Below are positions 36,383 through 48,900 of a stretch of DNA of 64,000 bases, piece after piece (the stretch's first letter is position 1; each line of letters starts with the position of its first letter). Origin of the DNA: Erythrocercus mccallii. Taxonomy: Eukaryota > Chordata > Aves > Passeriformes > Dicruridae. The notes beneath the pieces are model-generated. The model worked only from the letters and a program-made list of their open reading frames with translations, did no database searches and was not told the DNA's origin. The stretch is from assembly GCA_013397435.1 (NCBI GenBank), contig VZRG01001551.1, positions 1 through 64,000 on the forward strand. Direction: 5' to 3'. The position numbers were made by a program, and so were the translations under genes.

Positions 36383-39300
36383 GTAAGAAATAACACCTTT
36401 GAACCTCACTGTAGTAATACTTTTCAGCAGCAGCTCTGAGGAGGGGTGAGTATGTCTGATGCAATTTTACATCTGGCTCACCTGAGACACGTGTGCTCAT
36501 GGGTTGTTGTAAGCCAGGCACTGTGTCTGTGACAACACCAGATCCTGGAAGTAGTTTACCACATATCTTGCATCCACTTTTACAAGGTCTTTTCCTGCTT
36601 GATTTAGATGTAAAGGACTGAGCAAAAATAACATTTCGAACTTGTGGGGAAATGCAGATAATCTTTTGGAAATTGACTCTGGCTCTTAAGAACTAAATGC
36701 ATGCTAAACCAGGGTTCCAATGCAATTTTTTTGATGACTGAGACTAGGTCACTGTGCATCCAGTAACACTACCCAAAAAAGATACAGTGAATTCTGATCT
36801 GAAGTCTGATAGTGAATTCACTTTAATTTCCATGCAGACAGCCTTTAGATAAAGCTGCTGTCTTATGATAGGTGTTTTACAGGGAGTTCAGGCCTAATCT
36901 TCAGTCTCAGCTAGACAGAGTGGTTGCATCTGCATGGACTAGGATTGCATTTTCTCCATTGTTCCACTTTAAAATACAGATTTTTCAAAATACTTGTGCT
37001 TGTATATCTTGAACCAGGTATAGTGTCCGGAAGATGTGTAATTAATATTGCAGCCTGAAATAATTACTGGTCTATAGCACTCACTGTTCCAAAACAATTT
37101 AATTATACATAATGGGCCAGGCTCTTACCAGATGCAACTTCAGCATTGTATCTTCTCACAAGCAAGTCTGAATTTGGTCTTGCTTGGTTGTTGTGCATTT
37201 CTTATTTTTGGGAGGAGGGGAGAAGATCTTTGCTTTAATTTGTGTATTTTGCAACAAACCTGGCAGATTCCCATTTGCGTTGCTTTTATTCTGCACTTCC
37301 TCTTTGTGGCTTTAGTACAAAATCAGTTATTGCCAGCCAAATCAATATAGCAATGTCCTTGATCCTAAATGGTTGTGAATGGTAGTTTCTTTTTGGGTTT
37401 GAGGAATGTATATTGCACCCATGAAGGCAGGCAGGTTATAAGGAAAAGGCAAATAAATACAGCTACAGTAATTAAACAAGCTACACATGTGCCTCTGGGT
37501 TACCTATAAGTTCAGACTGAAGAGGTTCTCCAGAATATAGGAAGAAGAACTTGTGTGTAAAGACTTCTCTAGGTTCTTCTGTTTGGGACGGATCATTGGG
37601 GAAGTTTTTTGGTGTTTTTTGCAGCAGTAAAGATTTGCCTGACTCTTGCAGTAAATGCAAACCCCAAAGGTCTTTGATAGATAGTGCAATTACTCTCGTA
37701 GTTGCCTTTCAGTTGACTGGGGGTTTTGATTGAGTAAAGAATACAAGGTTGGGCCCATGCAAAGCAGCAGCTCAGCTTTGAAATCTGGTGTGAAATTGGG
37801 CAGTGTTATGCCATGATGCTCTTCTTTCAGGTGGTTGTTTGCCTTGAAAACACTACCCTGTGCCCTCTTCCTTTTCCCCTCTCCTCTCTCCCTACTTTGT
37901 TCTTCCCAGACCTTTCTTCAGAAAGTACAGCAAACCCTAGAGACTTACCAGGTCCTGGTTACTGGCAGTAATTGCCCCCTGAAAGCAAATGGAAGCCCTC
38001 ATTTCTGTATGTCAGCTTCCTCCCTAGCTGGGAACTACATCTCAATATCGTCAGTTAATTTGTATTATTACTGACTTTATGCAGTTCTCAGTGTTATCAG
38101 AACAGCAGTATTGAATGCCTGGACTCAGGTCTGTGCCAAGAAAAATATTGACTTATTCTTCTGAGTCTGACTTAATTGTTCTGGAGTTTACAGTGCATGA
38201 AGGAGTGTTTTATTTTGAAAGAGTTCTCCGAATATAACGGTGCAAAAAGTTTTCCTTTACTCTGCAGTGTCTTGTTAAAAGCCAGTGTTTTATTTTCACT
38301 AACACACAAGATAACTGGCTTAACTAGCACACAAGATAACAGAATGTAGCTACAGACTGAAATCTCTCCAGTTCTGTGTGCTCATCCAGCAAGTAGGTTG
38401 TTTTTTTTTCCTACTGACTCCTGCTGCTTTGTCAGTGGGTGGGAGAGCCAAAAAGGAAATTACTTGTGATTACTCTGTTTTCATGGTGCTGTGTGGCCCC
38501 AATCTGACAGCTTTTAGGAAGACTTCAGTCTGCTTTGTCTTGTTTCTCAAACTTGGGAGTTTTGAGTGGGTTTTTTTTCCCCTCTGTTTTGGAATTGCTT
38601 ATAGCTTTTTTTAAGTTCATCCCATGACAAGAAACACTGTTTTGACCTCAGTGTTGATAGTCTGATTTGATGGGAAGAATGTCATGCTATGCTGAACAAT
38701 GCCTAGAGTAGACTAATCAACACTGAGTGGACCCTTTTTTTAGACATAAAAAAATAGCCCACACTTGCAGAAACACTATGGAATACTATGTAGGCTGGGT
38801 TGTTTCCTGTGAATGTTCTCTGTTGTTCTTAGACATCACAGCCTGAGAGAGACATGGTGTGTTCAAAGGATCTCTGAGTGCACTAGAGCTTATTTGCATT
38901 GTAATGAAGTAGGATTTGCCTTCTAAAATTCTAGCAGTGCTGTCAGAAATTACTGTAATGAACTGATGATGGTTTGGGAGCTAGAATTTTGATACAGCTT
39001 CACAGTGAAAAAGCAAAGCACAATCTCAGCATTCAAAGGCTGAGTTTCTCATTGAATAATTGATTTTATAAAGGACTCTGGGGCGGATTTATTGGTGGAT
39101 GGTACATTGCTGTGTAAAAAAATTAAGCAGAATTCTGCTTAAATGAAGAGTAGATGTATTTTAAATAAGGGAATTCTGTGATCCTCTCTCTGTTGTAAGT
39201 AAATTCAATTCAGAACTTGTAAAGGTGAATGGAGGTATTGGGGCAAAACACCTTCACCTTCCCTTCTACTTTGCTTCAAGCAGGTTTGTTTTGTCTAAGG

Positions 39301-39813
39301 TGCGGAAAAAGCTCTGCACTGAGTATTCATGTGGATTTTTTTGTGAAAGAGAAGTTACAAAAGGCTGTTTGTTTGAAACAAGTCCATAAACTCTTAAGAT
39401 TTTGGGGGAACATAAAAATGTGGAAGTATGCAGGGTACATGACATGTCCATCACTTTGAAGTATATGAGGCCACTTTGATTTATGTTTCAAGTGACTCAA
39501 TTTATACCCAAAAAATTAGTCAGTGTTTCTGCAGTCAATAGGATGGTTTGCAGAGTAAGGTTAATAGAATAATAAAGTCAGACTCTGACCCTAAATAATT
39601 GTGTTTTTGACTGGTTTATGTATTAGTAGTTGGGTATTACACAAGAACCTTGAGGTTCAGGGTGGGCAGGGAATCCCATCAAGTGGATTGTATCCTAAGC
39701 TTAGATTTTAGCTTTCCTTGGGCATCTAACAAAAACTTTATGGTATATTGTTGCAGCAAAACCTTTAAAGTCATTTCTCTCTCCTTTCCCTCCACCTCTT
39801 CCCATGCTTTTAG
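36383..39813 (+). other. ENC1: Predicted ENC1 3'-UTR intron
   Basis: The intron is inferred from the strong donor at 36383. Two excellent acceptors follow. One ends at 37908-37909 after about 45 almost unbroken pyrimidines. The other ends at 39812-39813 after a similar pyrimidine tract (ctctcctttccctccacctc type, then cttttag). I chose the second because the sequence after it looks more like UTR and carries the AU-rich and Pumilio motifs, but either could be used. No coding sequence is recognised inside. A 13-bp direct repeat (cacacaagataac) lies at 38303-38315 and 38328-38340. Confidence 0.45.
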
Positions 39814-40505
39814 TTTACTCCTTTATTTGGAGAAGAGGATTGGAACCTCAGATGTGGAGAAGTTTTAATGAAGAAAAATAATTCAGCATCTCTTGCATTT
39901 GAAGAAAATCATCTGCACCTTGTAAATTATCCAACCTAGACATGAAAGAATGGGAGAAGAAGCCCCTGTCTTCAGTGCTTCAATACATCGTTTAAATATG
40001 AATGGACAAACTTGTGACCTGGTCCTTGCTAATTGTGGATTAATGCTGATGTTAATCAGTCCTTCAAAGATGAAAAAAACAGACAGAACTTCTCTTAGCT
40101 GTGTGCCACACAGCACTTGATTCCATGGACCCCACTGTTTTTATGTGAAATTTGAAATGGTTGTCACCTCCCTCTGTGGTGGTTTGAAGTGCCAGTGCCA
40201 GCTGCAGGGGAAGCAGGCCAGGTCGGAAGCAGCAAGATGCTGCAGTGAATGAAGATACAGCGGCATTGCTGCTGAACTCTGCTGACTGGAATGTGCTTGC
40301 CTGTGGGCAGTGCCTACAGCATCTGTTACACCTTGTGTTGCATTGTCCTGTGTGCAGTAGGTGACCTTCTGCTTCATAAGGACCAGTCCAGTGGTGAAAT
40401 GTTTTTGCAACAGTGGGGAACACATTGCATCCCGAAAATACTCATTGTTCCTGTTCCTCCCTGTATTTATAATTCAGTCTGTCCCTTTCCTATTATGTTA
40501 CTTGT

Positions 40506-40513
40506 TGTAGATA
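40506..40513 (+). promoter_or_regulatory. Pumilio response element (TGTAGATA)
   Basis: TGTAGATA fits the PUF-protein consensus TGTANATA exactly. It lies in the predicted ENC1 3' UTR, where it could promote repression or decay of the transcript. Single octamers of this type occur by chance. Confidence 0.35.
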
Positions 40514-40975
40514 TAGTTATTTATTGTTCAGTGCTTGCATGCTGAAACAATGCCTGCAATTGTCTTCACGTTGCAAGGGCTTGTGTGAATTGTATGTTTT
40601 GCACATATTGTGATTGTTGACTTGCTCTGCTGCACAAAGAAAGAAAACTGTTGGGTAACAGTTGGAGGTGGCAGGGAGGAGTGGCTTCCCAGTCAGAAAT
40701 TGAAGGATTACAGGACAGGATTTTAAATTACACATGTGCTAAGGGAAGAAGCCATGGAGGTCACTTTCTCAGGCCACCAGCTCCTTGGGTTGCATGTGGT
40801 GTGTCTTGTAGATGGTGTCCTTGCAACATTTCATTTGTTGGTCATGCCTTTCAATTTCTAACCTGGAAATAGCCAAAGTCTCTTGCAACACACGCTTTGT
40901 GCCGCTTCCTGATTGAACGCAAATACTGTGGAAGAGCTTCTGGATACCAAGCCCAGATGAAGTCATTGTCCAAAC

Positions 40976-40992
40976 TTATTTATTTATTTATT
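40976..40992 (+). promoter_or_regulatory. AU-rich element (overlapping ATTTA pentamers)
   Basis: TTATTTATTTATTTATT holds three overlapping ATTTA pentamers and the TTATTTATT nonamer, the pattern of class II AU-rich elements bound by TTP and HuR/ELAV proteins. Its place in the predicted ENC1 3' UTR suggests control of mRNA stability. ELAV binding would fit neuronal expression. Function is inferred. Confidence 0.45.
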
Positions 40993-41790
40993 GGGTTGGA
41001 GGAGGGTTACCTACAGCATAGCCACATTGTCCTGAAGGAGTGGAGAATGGTGATTCAAGAATAAAAACAAAAAAACCCTCAACATAGGTTAATGATGAAG
41101 TCTTAAGGAAAAAAAAAAGAAGAAAGAGCAGTAATTTTGCACTGACTGGATTGCCTCATCCATCTGGATTTCAGATCATCTGAGTGGCCAGATGTCAAAG
41201 ACCCAAGTGCTCTAGAAAAATTCTTATGGGGATAGATAATGAATTTCAAACCTCTTATCTTAAAAAAAAAAAAAAAAAAGTCCTCAAACTCTGCTGCTTT
41301 TTATTTTTGTTATCCAGGTGTGTCTTTAATCACTTGGTTGCTCAGAAGCCTCAGATAATCCTGAGAAACCAAACTTCGTTTTTTTTAAATAAAATAGTTT
41401 CTTATTATTCTGCTCTTTGGACAGAGATGAAGCTACTCTTTTTCTTAGGAATTTCAGAAGCTTGTGTTTCACAGGTACTTTCTTTGCCAGATCCTGTCAT
41501 GAAGCTTGTATTGTATTGTGTTTTTTCTTAAATGTTTCTGGAGCCCAATTTAACTGGCACATTCAGTAACATGGTTGGTGTGTGCTGTGGTATAAGTAAA
41601 ACAGCTGCATGTGGTGCATGCAAAACAAAAATAGTCACATTGGTGATGCTTGCGTTTCTCTGTGTGACAGTGATGTAGCTGTATTTGTGAAAGCTTTGTC
41701 ATCTGAAAGTGTTTACATTGGTCACTGGAAGTTTCTCTGCGCTGCCTTACATTTGATTTGCTATTTGGAGTAGACTCTTTGCATTTCAGA

Positions 41791-41796
41791 AATAAA
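41791..41796 (+). terminator. Candidate ENC1 polyadenylation signal (proximal)
   Basis: AATAAA is followed within 25 bases by GT-rich sequence (gtgtttggagttctgtg), the layout of a functional cleavage site. Other AATAAA hexamers at 41060 and 41388 lack as good a downstream element. Confidence 0.45.
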
Positions 41797-42890
41797 GTGT
41801 TTGGAGTTCTGTGAATACTGGGAGAACATTGATTAATCAGCAGTCATTTACAGTTTTTAAAAGGGTGAGTTCCAGATAGATGTGATAAAATTATAGTTCC
41901 ACTGATGAAACTTATTCCTTGAAGTGGTAGATTAAAAAGTATTTAAACCCACAGCCTCTCTACCCTTGCATCCCCTTAGATGACCTTTAGCAGTAGGAAC
42001 ACAGATTAGGATAGTCTCCTTTCTATATCCATGTACCTGCACAGGTTGCCACGTTGAAGCAAACAGCCTTGAGTTTTTGTTGCCTTTCATCTTGTGGATC
42101 ACTCAGGAGTGTGAAGGGAGCCATAAAATCAGACTTCCTGTGTTTTGCATGTCCTCTCCCCAGGCACTAGCAATTACATAAGGTACAAGGAAGTAAAGAA
42201 CTGGGTCCCCAGGGGCCCCCGTGTTTGAATAAGGACATGTAGCTTTGAGATCTGTGTTCTCTGTCAGGCTGGTCAGAGTCCAGAGGTGAAGCTGCCTTGC
42301 ATCTGACTGTTTAGCTTAGGAAATCTGTTTTGTAGCACTATGCAGCTTCCAAAAGTGGGATGAATTTTCTGCAGCTGTTTCCAAACTTACGGTCTGCTTT
42401 CAAGTCCTCAATTAATTCCAGTGTGTAGGCTGAAGGAAACTGAAGTCAGGGTGGGCCTCTGGCTCTGCAGGGAATACTCTAGGCTCTTGCTCTATGAATT
42501 GTTATGGGAATCCTGGCAAACTGCTTGACCATTTCAGTCCTTCGAAACACCCCAGACTAAGAAGCAAATGCAGTTCACAGCAGAGTGCACACAAAGACCC
42601 ACAAGATGGGAAGGTTCCTCTTATTTTGCAGGCTGGTTACTGTAGAAACATGTAACAAATGACAGCCTTCCTCTTCTGGTATAATTGTGCAGCCCCTTTT
42701 AATATGTCTGACACCTGTCTGAATAAGAGTGATTAGAACAGAATAATGTTCCCATTCCTGGCCATTGAAGATATGGTTCATGTGCTAAAAGAAAACTGCA
42801 AGTAGTAGAAGTAAAATTGTCTATGTTGTTTGCTACTATGTCTTAAGATTTTGTAAAACTCACTTTTTTCACAATGTGAAACTGAAGGTC

Positions 42891-42896
42891 AATAAA
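42891..42896 (+). terminator. Candidate ENC1 polyadenylation signal (distal)
   Basis: AATAAA is followed 25-50 bases later by T/GT-rich sequence (tgtttatttgaagtgttgtctc). It could give a longer 3' UTR isoform, extending it by about 1.1 kb. Confidence 0.35.
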
Positions 42897-42919
42897 TTAT
42901 TAGATATTTCCTCTTGACA

Positions 42920-45900
42920 GAATGTTTATTTGAAGTGTTGTCTCTTCCTCCCCTCTTTCTTCACCCTTAAATGCTTTGAATCCTTTATAATGCCCCTTTT
43001 TATGTCCTCTTAAGCACATCAGCAACATGCAATTAAATGCTTTGGTTTAAGCTTCTGCTTCAGCTGCACTTTCCTTCCCTTTGTTCTCTTCTGCTGCTCT
43101 TACTATGATCTCTATCTCAAAGTTCAGCAGTTAAAACTCAGAGAGCCTCAAAACACTTAAGAACAGGAAATGCAAGTTTGTTGGTGCTTGCAGTACAGTT
43201 TAGTTAGTGCCTGATACCACTTGGAAGTGGAATTAGGCATCTTGAATCCTTTCTAATTATTCTCAAGTCAGAAAATGCTGGCTGCTTGTAAAACATTCCA
43301 ATTGTTCTATATACACGTGTAGTCAAATGCTTTGAACTTTTCCTCTTACCTGTATTTTTGTGTATACATGGTGGTGGTGTTTTTCTTAGTTTTGGATTTT
43401 TTATTTTTTTTTTGTTTAAATACCATTTTAATACTATTGATTTTCTACATTGGCTTAGCACCTGTCTGGCCTGAATGTATTGCTGAACACTGTCCCGATA
43501 TAAAATAACAAGTTTTCAGACATCTTCTAAACTACCTCTATCAAAACTCCTGCAGCTGCCCTGTGAAAAGCCACGGGTTTCTTTGTGGCCTTTCTTTGCT
43601 CAGAAGAGTTGGAGCCATAGTATTAAATTACTTTCTGGCCTTGTCATGGCTGTGTTAGAAATATTTGCCATCAATTTTGGCTGGGCGAGTGCGACACTTA
43701 AAGACTCTTCAAATACAAAGTATACCAGAAGAAATCAGCCTTTGCACAGAACAAGGTAAGGTTAAATTAGTTTCATTGCTTATTGCAAGCTCTTTGCTGG
43801 ACAGTAACCTGGGTTGGTTTCCTTTATTTGGATTTCACCAGGGCATGGGATGCTTACAGCAGCACTGGGCATGAACAAACTGCTGTAGAGTGATTCAACT
43901 GATGTCATTTTAGGGCACTAGGTTACTAATTCTATCTGGTCGTGGATTCACACTCCTTTACTTGGAAGTTTTCTCGTACTGGAGGTTCTAATATTTATGG
44001 TGAAAGTGTAAAAAAATAATTACATTTAGGTTTAAACAACCGATGATCTGTATGAGACATCTGCAAGGCATTTGCTTTATTCATATTAAGTATGGAAACT
44101 AAATGCCTTGAATGATTAGAAAAAAATCAGCTCATTAGCATTGACTGTGGCTTCATCAAGCATCCTGGGGTGATCAGCCCTGACCTATGAAAGTCTCAAA
44201 GGCCCTGTTTATGCTAGTAAATTGAATATGCCTGGGGATGGTCTGGTATGGAGGCCATCTGGCAGGAAACAGCCTTGAGGACTTGGAGCAGCCCCTTGTC
44301 CTGGCAAGACAGGGTGGCTGCATGCACACTGCTTGGAGTGGCTGCTGGAGTGCTCTGGCTGCTGAACCCTTCCCAGGAACACTCCAGAGGAGTGCAGCTT
44401 TGCATGGGCCAGAACCACACTGGGGCTTCTAAAGTGATTGAGCAGAACTGACAGTCTGTTCTGTGCCTGGGAATGCTCCTGGATGCAGCGTGATCCATTG
44501 CCATTGTCCTAGCTGGAACATAAGAGTACCATCACCTTTAGGTCCCGGATAGCTGGGCAGACTGATAACTGGCTGTACGACCAGGCATCAATGACCCAAG
44601 TGCTGATGAAGGTGGAGGGAGGAAGGAATGCTGTCTCTGCATGACACAGACCTTGGTAACAGGGAAAGATGGGTCCTGAAGAGGTGGAGCCATGCAGCTT
44701 CTTCAGATGCAAGGACATAAAGGTTTGGAAGTGTGAAGAGAAGAGGGTAGGAGTGTCCACTCTGTAGATGAAAAATATTTGGTGTGCCCAAAGCCTTCCC
44801 AGTGGCAGTGCCCTGTGGGCTTTGCAGCAGGTGCATGGTGTCTCCTGGTTTCAAAAAAAGGAGATGGAGTAGAGTTCTATCAGAGCCACAGCACAAGCAT
44901 GTGGGAACACATGTGTGTGCCCATAATCCAGGCTGGCAAACACTGAATGAGACGTCACTTTTTTTTATAAAGGATATTAGTCCCCTGTTTTACCCAGCAG
45001 GGCCTCATTTTTGGCCCTTACCCCTCTTAACACCCACATAATTTTCTCCCCTCCACAGTGTGAAAGGCTGTGATCTGAAATGCTCTGTCTTCTGGGTGTA
45101 TGTATGCATGTAAACCACACAGAAACATAAATACCATAGAAAAGTAATATGTTTATTCAAATTTTTGTGTTTATGTGTGACATGAAGCCAAGTACAAACT
45201 CACTCAGTAGTAAGATATGCAGATACACAATGTACACAAAGACCATCTGTCTTCTGTGTGTCTTTAATAATGGTCTGTGAGTTTTAAAGTTTCACTATTT
45301 GTTAGAAACTGTACATTTAAATATGAGAATTACCCTTAAAACAAAACATGGTGCATAAGGCGTGACTGTGAATTAGAATAAGTGGCTAAATAAATTACAA
45401 ATCTCTTTCATAATAATGTTTAGGCAATGCTTCTGGCCTGACAATGCTCTGACACTCAGGAAACCAAACTAGACAATGTGTCCTTTTTTGTGTGTGTGTG
45501 TCTAGTTACCCTAGAAACCATAATCTGTATCTCTGAAGCAATGGGAAGCTATGAAGGAGGCAAAGCCACAGGAGTTTCTTCCAAGATCCCTCCTAATCCT
45601 TCTCTTGTGTTATCAGACATTCAGTAAATTACTTAGCACTTGGTAGTAGATGAATTTCATTAGATATTTTGTAATCACTCTAGAATTTGTGGGTCATAGT
45701 CCATGCTCTGATTCAAAGATAAACTTTATTTACTTAATTGCAATTACATATTTATACCAGCCAAAGTCACAAATACAAGCTTAAGATTTTACAAACCTAC
45801 AGCTCTTTTTAGGAGATTTTAACGTACCTCATCACATTTCATCCCAACAACAGGTTCATTAAGGAGCAGAAACACTGAGTCCCAGCCTCAGGCTGAGAAG

Positions 45901-48900
45901 CTGGGGCATGGGGGATTTGTTGAAGGGTGCAACAGAAGTAGTGGCAGAGCCTCAGTTCTCCCAGCACCTTCCCCTGGCACCGGGTGCACTGCACCAATCA
46001 ACAAGATGTCAGGCTGCTTTGTGAGACTGGCTGTGAAAACTTGTCATCTCATCCATGGTGTTGATTGGTTTGAAAAGGGTTTAACTATTTAGAGAGATAT
46101 TGTCTCCCAACACTAACAGAACTAGCTCTAAAATAGGAAGGATTTGCCATCAGATAAACCACATGCAACCTGGCTTTTTACATAGCAATGAAGAACAATA
46201 ATTCTTCCAGGCAGATGGTCACTCTTTACCTAAAGAGTGCTTGTAGGTAGCAGACAAGTTTAGGGAACTGCTGGTAGCAGAGTATTTACAGACTTAAAAT
46301 GTTATCCTGCTCCTTGGCATCCCTCCCAGTATGGAGAGGTACTGAGCAAAAGAAAGATGCTGATTTGACCTTTTGTCTTAGAGGCAATAGGCTTTCTTCT
46401 CCTTTCCAAGAATAGAAACATCTTGTCTTAAAACACTTGGAAAGAAAGTGTTTTAAAGCCTGGGGGTCCTATAAAGGGACTCAATCAATGTGGACTTCCT
46501 CCTAGGGTGAGGGGCTGGCTGGAGTGGCTTGGTTCAAGGTTTGGGAAGCAGCTGTGTAAGAGGAGACTAGTGGCTGGTGGAAGTGTCTGTGAGCACACAG
46601 GATAGTGGTCCAGCTTTCATTTTCATGTGGATGTGTCCTTTACCTTCCCTCACCCCATCTTTGCCCTTCTTGTCCATGCCTGTGTAAATTCCTCGTTGAG
46701 CTGTTGCCCAAGGCCTTATAGTTGGACAGGGAGCAGTGAATATTGCAGAATTAGGAGGAAGGGAGATAAAAACCTTACAAAGACATTTGCTTACATATTG
46801 CCACTGAGTATGGTCCAGGAGCTATATACCATGGCCTGATAATCCTGTGGAGTATCTGCCTGTGTCCTGCTCTACCTGTACATCTCAGCCACACAGCCTG
46901 TGTGCTATTTGCTACTTGCAGCTCTGTGTGGCACAGACCTGTGCTTAGCTCTTTCTGGTTAACTTGCCAAAAACCCTGCAAGTGGTTGTGTCATAAGGTG
47001 ACACCTGAAGTCATGTGTTAGACAAAGCCTTGTTGGCTATAAAAGGGTGAGTCATCAGTGCTGATGTATGTCCTCTGTATGTCCTCTTCTGGCTGAAGCA
47101 TGCCTTTCATGTTTGATCCTGCAAATGGGGTTCTGGAGCATGGGTGGATGCAGATGCTCTCACAAGGGACTGCCTCTCCTTGCTCCTGAGTCTCCAAACA
47201 CTTTCCCAGTTACTGGGGGTATTTTATGTCTTCGTTTATTGGCTAGTTTGCATTTTCAGCAAAACCATTTGAGTGGGTTCAAGCAATTCCCTCTCCCCCA
47301 CCTCCCACACTGGTGAAAACCTCCCATTTGGTCACAGAGCAGTGAAGTCTTTCATCACCCTGTGTTTTTTATCAGATTGATTTGCTAGTTTTCTTGTGAT
47401 GGATGTTCAGTTTACTTGATTTTCTATACAAAAGTGGAACTTTTTTTTTTTTGAAGTGTGACTTGACAGTGGCTGGGAAACCCAGCTGTCTGTGTCCTCC
47501 TGGCCACAGCATTGCAGTGTTCTGGGTACCAGGAGATGAAGGGACATCTCCTTGGCTTAAATCCAGCTTCTTGTGGGAGATGCTTTGGTTCTGCAGGGAT
47601 GGAAGTGTTGATAATAAAAGTATTGAGAGTGGCACCTTGAGAAACATAAGAACTTTCCTCCAGTTGGAGCAGACCTAGAAGCCTCCAAGATGCTAGAGCA
47701 AGTTTCCTAGGAACCCAGAAAAGATTTTGTGGGGTTTCTTCAGTGCTCTCAGTTGCTGGACTTGGGCAAGACTGCAGGGAGAAATTAATTTTTTTTGTCA
47801 TGCACTTTTCCTCCAAGAAAACATGACCTTTGTGGTCAAGCAACTCTACTTTGTTAACCTCACATAGTGCACTTGGGCTTGTACTTAGAAGTTATTTTAT
47901 CTAACAAAAAATATCTACAGTAGAATAAATAGATATCTGCAGTAAAATATTAACCTCTTGATCAAAAGCCCATAGACACTTATTGTCCATCATAAAAAGG
48001 TGGAGCACACTCACCTCAAGCTTCATGCAGGGTCGTGTTGAGCTGCTGCTTGGTGTTTCTCAACTGAGACCATGGACAGTAAATGGGAAAAACGACCAGA
48101 GCTGTTTGCAGCCCCAGAAACTGGGGGTGTGGACCTGGATCCTGATTCTACTCTGAGTCTCAACTTCAGATAATTACAGGTGCAGCTGCCAATGAACTAA
48201 GGCACATTTTCTCACTCTTTGCAGCTATTTTAGTCCTTAGAAGTACATGTAATTTCTTTCTCTTGCTTTAGTTCATTTCAAAGTTACAAGCATGAAAATA
48301 GTATTTGTGGTAAAAAACCCCTCCAAAGCATTAAAAATTGTAGTATGGATTTTATAAATTCAGGGACAAACTAGCTGGCTGTTTAGACAATTGTACAATC
48401 AAGCCCCCATAATACAAATATTTAAATAAAAAGGTATAGCAGTAATTTTTAACTTTGTTGGAAAGGCAAATAATAGTTTAATTTTGATCTCTAAAATAGA
48501 AAAAGCCTTTTTTATCCCCTATGTCTGTTAAGCTAATCTGGTTAAAAGCTGATGTATAAAATGCCTTAGCTATCCCCCGTCATCTGAAATACAGCCTTTA
48601 CCCTGAAAGCATGTCTGTGTGTGCTTAACTTGACACGGCCTGAGTATTCCTTTTGAGATCAGTGGATGAATTCAGAGACCAGAATGTTAGCATGCACCAC
48701 TTGCAGGATTGAGGCACATGCTAAAAGGAAACACTTTCATCATGGAGCACTGCAGACTACTAAAATGAAGTGTAGAGAAAAAGCCAAACTAATTTTTTAC
48801 TGAGGCCATCAAAAAGATTGGTCTGTGGACAAACAAATTTTGCTTTCTCTTAAGAGTGCTTGAACAAGACAATAGACATAAATCAAATACAGTGACTTGG

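Larger units (their letters stand above)
39814..41820 (+). other. ENC1: Predicted ENC1 3'-UTR terminal exon
   Basis: This proposed untranslated exon runs from the acceptor at 39812-39813 to just past the AATAAA at 41791. It contains a Pumilio-type motif (40506-40513) and an AU-rich element (40976-40992). A second AATAAA at 42891 would extend it to about 42.92 kb. From memory, human ENC1 mRNA also has a 3' UTR of a few kilobases. Open frames here (119 codons or fewer, both strands) are not convincing. Borders are predictions. Confidence 0.45.
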
